Source of the DNA: Polytrichum commune | Taxonomy: Eukaryota > Streptophyta > Polytrichopsida > Polytrichales > Polytrichaceae | Assembly (NCBI GenBank): GCA_950295325.1 | Contig: OX485806.1 | Coordinates: forward strand, 6,448,001-6,512,000 | Length of the DNA: 64,000 bases | Direction of reading: 5' to 3' | In this document: one piece after another, positions 58,901 to 64,000 of the stretch | Position numbering within the stretch: the first letter of the stretch is position 1 | How the letters are laid out: the number at the start of each line of letters is the position of its first letter | Notes under the pieces: generated by a model | Told to the model about the DNA's origin: nothing | Databases searched by the model: none | The model's input: only the letters and a program-made list of their open reading frames with translations | Program-made: the position numbers and the translations under genes

Positions 58901-59015
58901 TTAGTTTCCATGTAGGCCGCTCGCCCATCATATTCTAGTGGGAATGTAAATGCCCCCATGATGTATCTACATTTCCACGAGAATATAGTGGGCGAGCAGC
59001 CTACATGGAAACTAA
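58901..59015. repeat. Fold-back element with about 48-bp arms
   Basis: Left arm TTAGTTTCCATGTAGGCCGC to about 58949 and right arm from about 58968 to GCCTACATGGAAACTAA at 59015 are inverted copies with few mismatches, separated by about 18 bases. A related single arm lies at 1352-1413, inside the 1-kb fold-back element. Non-coding. Confidence 0.8.
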
Positions 59016-59062
59016 CCCTCGCCAGCTTAACCTTGTATATGGCGGCCCTCTCACGTGGACTT

Positions 59063-59285
59063 CTACACTACAAATCCCAACTAGTGCGTGTTACTATTCA
59101 GAGTTACACGGTGCTATAGTTGTTTAATGAGAATGTAGTGTTTTACCAAACAAAGTCATTTATATTTCATAATGTCTAAACAACTTATTAAACTTTCAGT
59201 AGTAGACATTGAACTCTTGAGTGAGACGTTATTGCATTGCGTAACTCCGAATAATGCTACGCACTAATTGGAATTATTAATGTAG
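59063..59285. mobile_element. Family E miniature element, copy 1, 223 bp
   Basis: Terminal inverted repeats of at least 50 bp: the left begins CTACACTACAAATCCCAACT (AGTGCG next) and the right, read inverted, CTACATTAATAATTCCAATT (AGTGCG next). A second copy lies 270 bp downstream in the same orientation. No coding and no clear target duplication. Confidence 0.8.
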
Positions 59286-59553
59286 CAAGACACATGTACT
59301 TCGAGTTACATGGCAAGCCTCGTAGTAAATTCTTAAACCTCTAAAAGACTTAATGTGAGACCCGGTATGCACACTGAGTCTTCGAGACTTCATCAAGTTC
59401 TCAAATCCTCGTTGTATGATATATGTGTTTCAAATTCTTTGCAGCATATTATCTCTATGACAAAAGAAAGTCACATTTCACATTGATGATTATTTTACCA
59501 ATGATCTATGTGCACACAAAGGCGCCCAAGAATTGTATGAAGCCCAATTACAT

Positions 59554-59773
59554 TACATTGATTATCCCAATTAGTGCGTAGTACTATTTGGAGTTACGCA
59601 ATGCAATAATGTCTTAGTTAGGAGTTCATTTTTGTTAATGAAATTTTAATCGGTTGCTCATATCTTATAGAACATAAATAATCTTTCTTGGTAAAATATT
59701 ACATTCTTATTGAACAGTTATAACACGGCGAATTCCAAATAGTAACATGCACTAATTGGGATGATCAGTGTAG
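59554..59773. mobile_element. Family E miniature element, copy 2, 220 bp
   Basis: Left end TTACATTGATTATCCCAATT (AGTGCG next), right end inverted CTACACTGATCATCCCAATT (AGTGCA next). Shares GAGTTACGCAATGCAATAA with copy 1. The two copies are close together, so they could derive from a local jump or duplication. Confidence 0.8.
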
Positions 59774-60310
59774 TGTGTTCAACCGATTGGAAAGGTGCAC
59801 TTGTTGAATGAGTTTAGTTTATATATCATAAGTTTTTTCATGATTTAGCTAAATACGTAACCAATTTATGATTGAAATAGACGTTTTTGTTCATGAAGAA
59901 AACCATATATAACATGCTAGATACTCAGGGGCTGAAAACAAATACCAAAATGCCATTGTTGGGATGAGATTGGACTGTGAGCTCAAAAATAGAAACCATA
60001 TTGGTTCAATAATTAAAATTTTTGAATGAAAGTGTACGTGATCGCTGAAGAAGATACTAATTCTTACTTTGACATCTTGTAACTTCTGCATCTCAACTCC
60101 GACTTTAAACTTCGAATGACCATCGTTGTGGTTTGCAATTTGCTTACATGATGATAAAAATTCACCAATTGAGTACATGGTAATTACCAAACCTTGTGCA
60201 AATAGCCACATCACACGGCCACGGAAACTCATTTAGAAGGCACCGAACGTTGAAAGTAGTTGTCGAAGCTCCACCGAAGCCACCGAACCTCATTTAATGG
60301 TTGCCCAAAC
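59774..60310. other. Intergenic DNA
   Basis: No gene is seen. The stretch 59960-60070 resembles 55860-55985. Confidence 0.4.
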
Positions 60311-60313
60311 TAA

Positions 60314-60814
60314 GGGGTGGTTTACACTATGGACCAAGAGCCATGACCATGAAATTCTAAAATCTGTGATTGGAGAGTAAAGTGCTCTTGGTCCCATTTG
60401 GCTTTACACTACCTTGAAAAAAGGAGAATGACCACTAACTTTGAGGTCCCCAAAAACTACTAAAATCTGCCATTTGGATAATGTGCCATGGTCCAAAGGG
60501 TTTTCCGTTGAGGCGAGGCAAAATGCTCGACTCAATGGAAATCAAGGGAGCCGTAAGGCTGAAAATCGGCCATTGGCCGAATTTTGTTTTTTAATATATT
60601 ATTTCCCGGTTTTTTTTTACGTTACTGTATTTATATTAAAAAATCAGCCCAAAGTTGTCCCGGTCCAAATTCACTTTACACTACAAGAGTGACCAAGCCA
60701 CTCAAAAATCCATTTTTTATTTTTCATGGTCACGGCTCTTGGCCAAGAGCTGTGACCATGAAAATGATTTAATTTTCTTGGTCATGGCTCTTGGTCTATA
60801 GTGTAAACCGCCCC
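60314..60814. mobile_element. 501-bp Harbinger-like miniature element with exact TAA duplication
   Basis: TAA at 60311-60313 and 60815-60817 flank ends GGGGTGGTTTACACTATGGA and, inverted, GGGGCGGTTTACACTATAGA, each followed by CCAAGAGCCATGACCA. A further palindrome around CTCTTGGCCAAGAG sits near the right end (60735-60750). It is the best-preserved element of the TAA-flanked group in this window. Non-coding. Confidence 0.88.
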
Positions 60815-60817
60815 TAA

Positions 60818-63800
60818 CCAATAGCCACGAAACCTAATTAGTAGCCATTTGTACCTCACTTAGTAGCCACCTTTACCTCATTAATGTGGCAGGGCATTCT
60901 TTGCACATTTTCATGTCGAAAGCATGACATGCATGAGGACCCTGTCATTTGGAGGCGTTAGATCACCCCCCCCCCCCCTTTCCTACTTTTTCTTTTTGAC
61001 TTTCTTTTTTCTTTTAATTTTTTTTCAAAGTTGGGTGCATACGGTAAATACTTTAAAGATTGAATGTCACCATGATTTGTAAATTACTTGTCTTTGAGAT
61101 CCCACCTACTAAAAATCATTTAGCATCATCCTTGGCCGCCAAGTGCAAGCACTTGAAAATTGTCCGATTAGGGTTGTTCAATGCATGCAACCAGTGACTG
61201 CGAGAAAAAATGGTTTATGATTTATCGTGGTCACAGTCGACGGCCCAAAGACCATGACCAAGAGAAATCCACGTGACATATCAGAAGCCTTGGTCATGTG
61301 TCATAGTGTAAAGTGGGCTTAGACCAAGAAGTAGTGTCTTTTTTATTAAAATAAGAATGAAAGTTCAAAGTTACATACATACATATAAGTTATATATGTC
61401 TTAAGTTGAACTTACATGAGCTTGTCAAAGTCATGTGGGGGCAGGCGCAATGTTCACATGGGTGAACACTCTCATAATCAATATGTACTTGTCATGCAAA
61501 ATTTCAGGGTGTTGGTTTCAACACCCTCTACCTTAAGTTGAACTTACATGAGCTTGTTAAAGCAATAGGGTGGGGGGATGAGTCATTGAATGGCGACTTA
61601 GAAACTTTTACTAGCACTTCCACATATAGTATTACAAGACAACCCATAGTAGGCTTTAAACCATTGGTTTGGGGGGGGGGGGGGAGCGAGTCATTGAGTG
61701 GCGACTTTAAGACTTTTGCCGGCCGTTCCACATGTGGTATTTACAACGCAAGCCTAGTAGGCGAGCACATATAATAGAGCCATAATTAAATCCCCCCCCC
61801 CCCCCCCCCTCGAATGTGGGGGGCTACATATGGATGCATCCAACATGTGAGGGGTGAATAGGTGCCATGAATTCGGTAGGCTTACAAGGTAGGGTTGGGT
61901 GCTTCACTAATAACACAACACTAGCACTAGTGGCACATGGGGGCCACATTGGAAACGGATAACATGGGCAATGCCAAAACCGGATGATACGGAGAGTCAT
62001 CGGGTGGACTCGACTCCAATGTCATTCAACTAACTTCAATGGATAAAGTCCCATGTGTCATTAGTGCGAGAACACGGCGAGGGGGCTTCCTTCCTTCCTT
62101 CCTTCCTTCTTTTAAGTGACGCCATTTTACTAAAGGAAAACGTCCAATTCATCGGGCACTTTAATTTGGAGTTTCGCCAACACGCTATAAGAGTGGGCCG
62201 GTTATTGGGTGGATGGATGAATAATAATATTGCGGTATGTTATATATGCGGCCGTGAAGTAGGAGACCGGCCTCCAAGCCGGTTGGGATGAAACACGGCG
62301 GCCTCTAATTAACCGTACCCTAAAGTTACTGCATGCTTGAGTGTTGAAAATGGATGCGTGGCGGCCATGTAAGGTCAACTTTACATCAGAGCCACAGGCC
62401 CCGGCTAGGCATATGTGAAGGCCTTGTACTGGTCTCCCTCTTTATTAGTATGGCACGTTTGGGAAACACACACAAAAAAAGGGGTCGTATTATTGAGGTG
62501 TCGTCTTCTCATTACTATGACAAATGGCGTAGGTTGTCGTCTTATCAAGAGAATACGAAAACATAAGTAATATGAGCTTGAAAATATACACAACGAGTTT
62601 AAGCAATGTAGATGGTATGAAATAACAACTTATAACTCCAAACAGAATCCAAATATTTTCAAGAACTCTTGAAGTAGGAGTTCAAAGAGTTCTCGTGTTG
62701 CCTATCCAAGTTAGCAACTGTCATGTTATCTAAATTGCTTATTAACTTTTGGAGATTAATAATTTCATTGACACCAAAATATAAATAAGTTTCTTAACAC
62801 GAAACTAGACAACAATGATGCATGACGTTTAGTATCAAGATATTGGTGATATTATATCACCCGTGTACAAGGCAACATATTAGATAGGAGGCCACTCTAA
62901 CCCTAACCAAGTCCATTCTACACTAGTAACCCTAATTCTCAGTAAGTTCCCAATGATTAGTGAAGTTCCCAAGTAGTTCCCAAGTGAAGGCGGTTGTATT
63001 TCAGATGTACATAACATAGATGAATGATAATTTAGCATGAACCACCTCTTTAATATGACAAAACGGAGGTTCTAAATGTCGCATTATCGAGTGTCGTGGT
63101 CGTATGAAAGAGGGAGTTTTGAACTAAAAAGTTTGGTCTCGCAAAAATGTGTCGTAATTTCGAGGGTGTTTTGGTCCAACCCACATTTTTGTCCAACAAT
63201 ATCAACGTACACCTCTGCATTATATTATAGTCTTTTGATTTTGGGACACGTGTATGACCACATCCATCACTAGTGGAGGTGTATAACTTTTCTTTACAAA
63301 GATGTTGAATTGGGATGAATATGTTCTAGGTGATTCTAGGCGGATTTTGATTCAGTGTTTAGGGTTCAAAAAACATATCATGGACACATTAGTAACATGC
63401 CTTGAAGTGTAGTGTACATACATACATAACCGGATTCTCAACCAAATGTTCTTTTGTTACCACCTTATCCATGTGGGCCCTTCTATACAATAGCTCTTAC
63501 GAATTCAATGGTTGTGAGACTATGATACGCAAGAATCGTTGAGTTTTGTGTTATATCCACCTCTTTGAGGGTGAGTTTAAGTGCACGAGGTTTGAAAGAC
63601 CAAGAAACATCTTTCATTTCATGTAGGATTCTACATACGCGTTTCATTTATTCATGTTTTCTTTGATCTCTTAGATCTAAAGGAGCCCACCTCCCGAGAG
63701 GGAGGAAGTACCCCTTACGGTGATGCTTGGTCAAACATGATCACGGTAAAGAGGAACGGGCTCCCATTCACGTCAGGGTAAAAGAAACCCAGACGTTGCT

Positions 63801-64000
63801 TTTATTTTATTTTATTTTATTATGATCTCTTAGATCCTCAAGCTCTAGTGTAAATGTTTTGGAGTCGAATGATGATTTGAACTTCTACTAAATATGTGAG
63901 TTTTCACTAACATAACGCAAATAGGTATTCCGCATATCAAAAGCATAAAACAACACACATGGTAAAAAATGATTAGGGAAAATATGTACTACCATTTAAA
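60818..64000. other. Intergenic DNA with G/C tracts and repeat fragments
   Basis: No gene is supported. G/C runs lie at 60966-60978 (C13), 61671-61684 (G14) and 61792-61809 (C18), and a (TTCC)n run at about 62085-62110. One family H terminus (CATAGTGTAAAGTGGGCTTA) is at about 61302-61321 without a visible mate. A phrase TTAAGTTGAACTTACATGAG occurs at about 61392 and 61533. A weak family H-like stretch lies at about 63400-63620. Confidence 0.5.

Noticed and set aside
1-64000. CRISPR arrays, bacterial operons or phage-like modules
   Set aside because: Introns, a U6 snRNA and nuclear-encoded chloroplast genes show a plant nuclear sequence; the tandem repeats have no regular short repeat-spacer pattern.

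Overview
The window is nuclear DNA of a land plant. The genes have short GT-AG introns, their products are chloroplast proteins made in the cytosol (an m-type thioredoxin and Toc75), there is a plant-type U6 snRNA, and an HSPRO family gene is present. The genes are sparse and separated by AT-rich DNA packed with miniature inverted-repeat elements. A degenerate kinase with a catalytic loop of a type I associate with mosses, and the compact introns, suggest a non-seed plant (bryophyte or lycophyte). This is an inference; the species cannot be fixed from the sequence alone.

Layout. 1-2.6 kb: intergenic, with a 1-kb fold-back element. 2.9-5.0 kb (+): two-exon thioredoxin m gene. 5-9.9 kb: intergenic. 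9.9-10.9 kb: a tandem repeat, then a broken second copy of the thioredoxin leader and transit-peptide exon, split by a 225-bp miniature transposon. 11.6-15.4 kb (+): six-exon gene for a NYN-nuclease protein with two LOTUS/OST-HTH-like domains. 15.8 kb (-): U6 snRNA. 16-22.9 kb: degenerate tandem repeats, a LINE remnant and nested miniature elements. 23.5-29.7 kb (+): nine-exon Toc75 gene. 30-37 kb: transposon, kinase pseudogene and intergenic DNA. 37.8-40.5 kb (-): three-exon HSPRO gene. 43-64 kb: no gene that I can support, but several families of miniature elements, some nested in each other.

The most striking observation is that exon 1 of the Toc75 gene, with its leader, is a diverged copy of exon 1 and the leader of the thioredoxin m gene 20 kb upstream. 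The intron after it is in phase 1 in both genes. The Toc75 gene therefore appears to use a thioredoxin-m-type transit peptide, acquired by exon duplication, in front of its glycine-rich envelope-retention segment. A third, truncated copy of the same cassette lies directly upstream of the NYN/LOTUS gene, so three collinear genes each have a copy of this cassette.

Thioredoxin m and Toc75 both serve the chloroplast: stromal redox regulation and outer-envelope protein import. HSPRO proteins are linked to stress and SnRK1 signalling, and NYN/LOTUS proteins to RNA metabolism. No operon-like link between the genes is implied. All gene models are spliced by eye; exon limits come from reading-frame continuity and GT-AG consensus sites.
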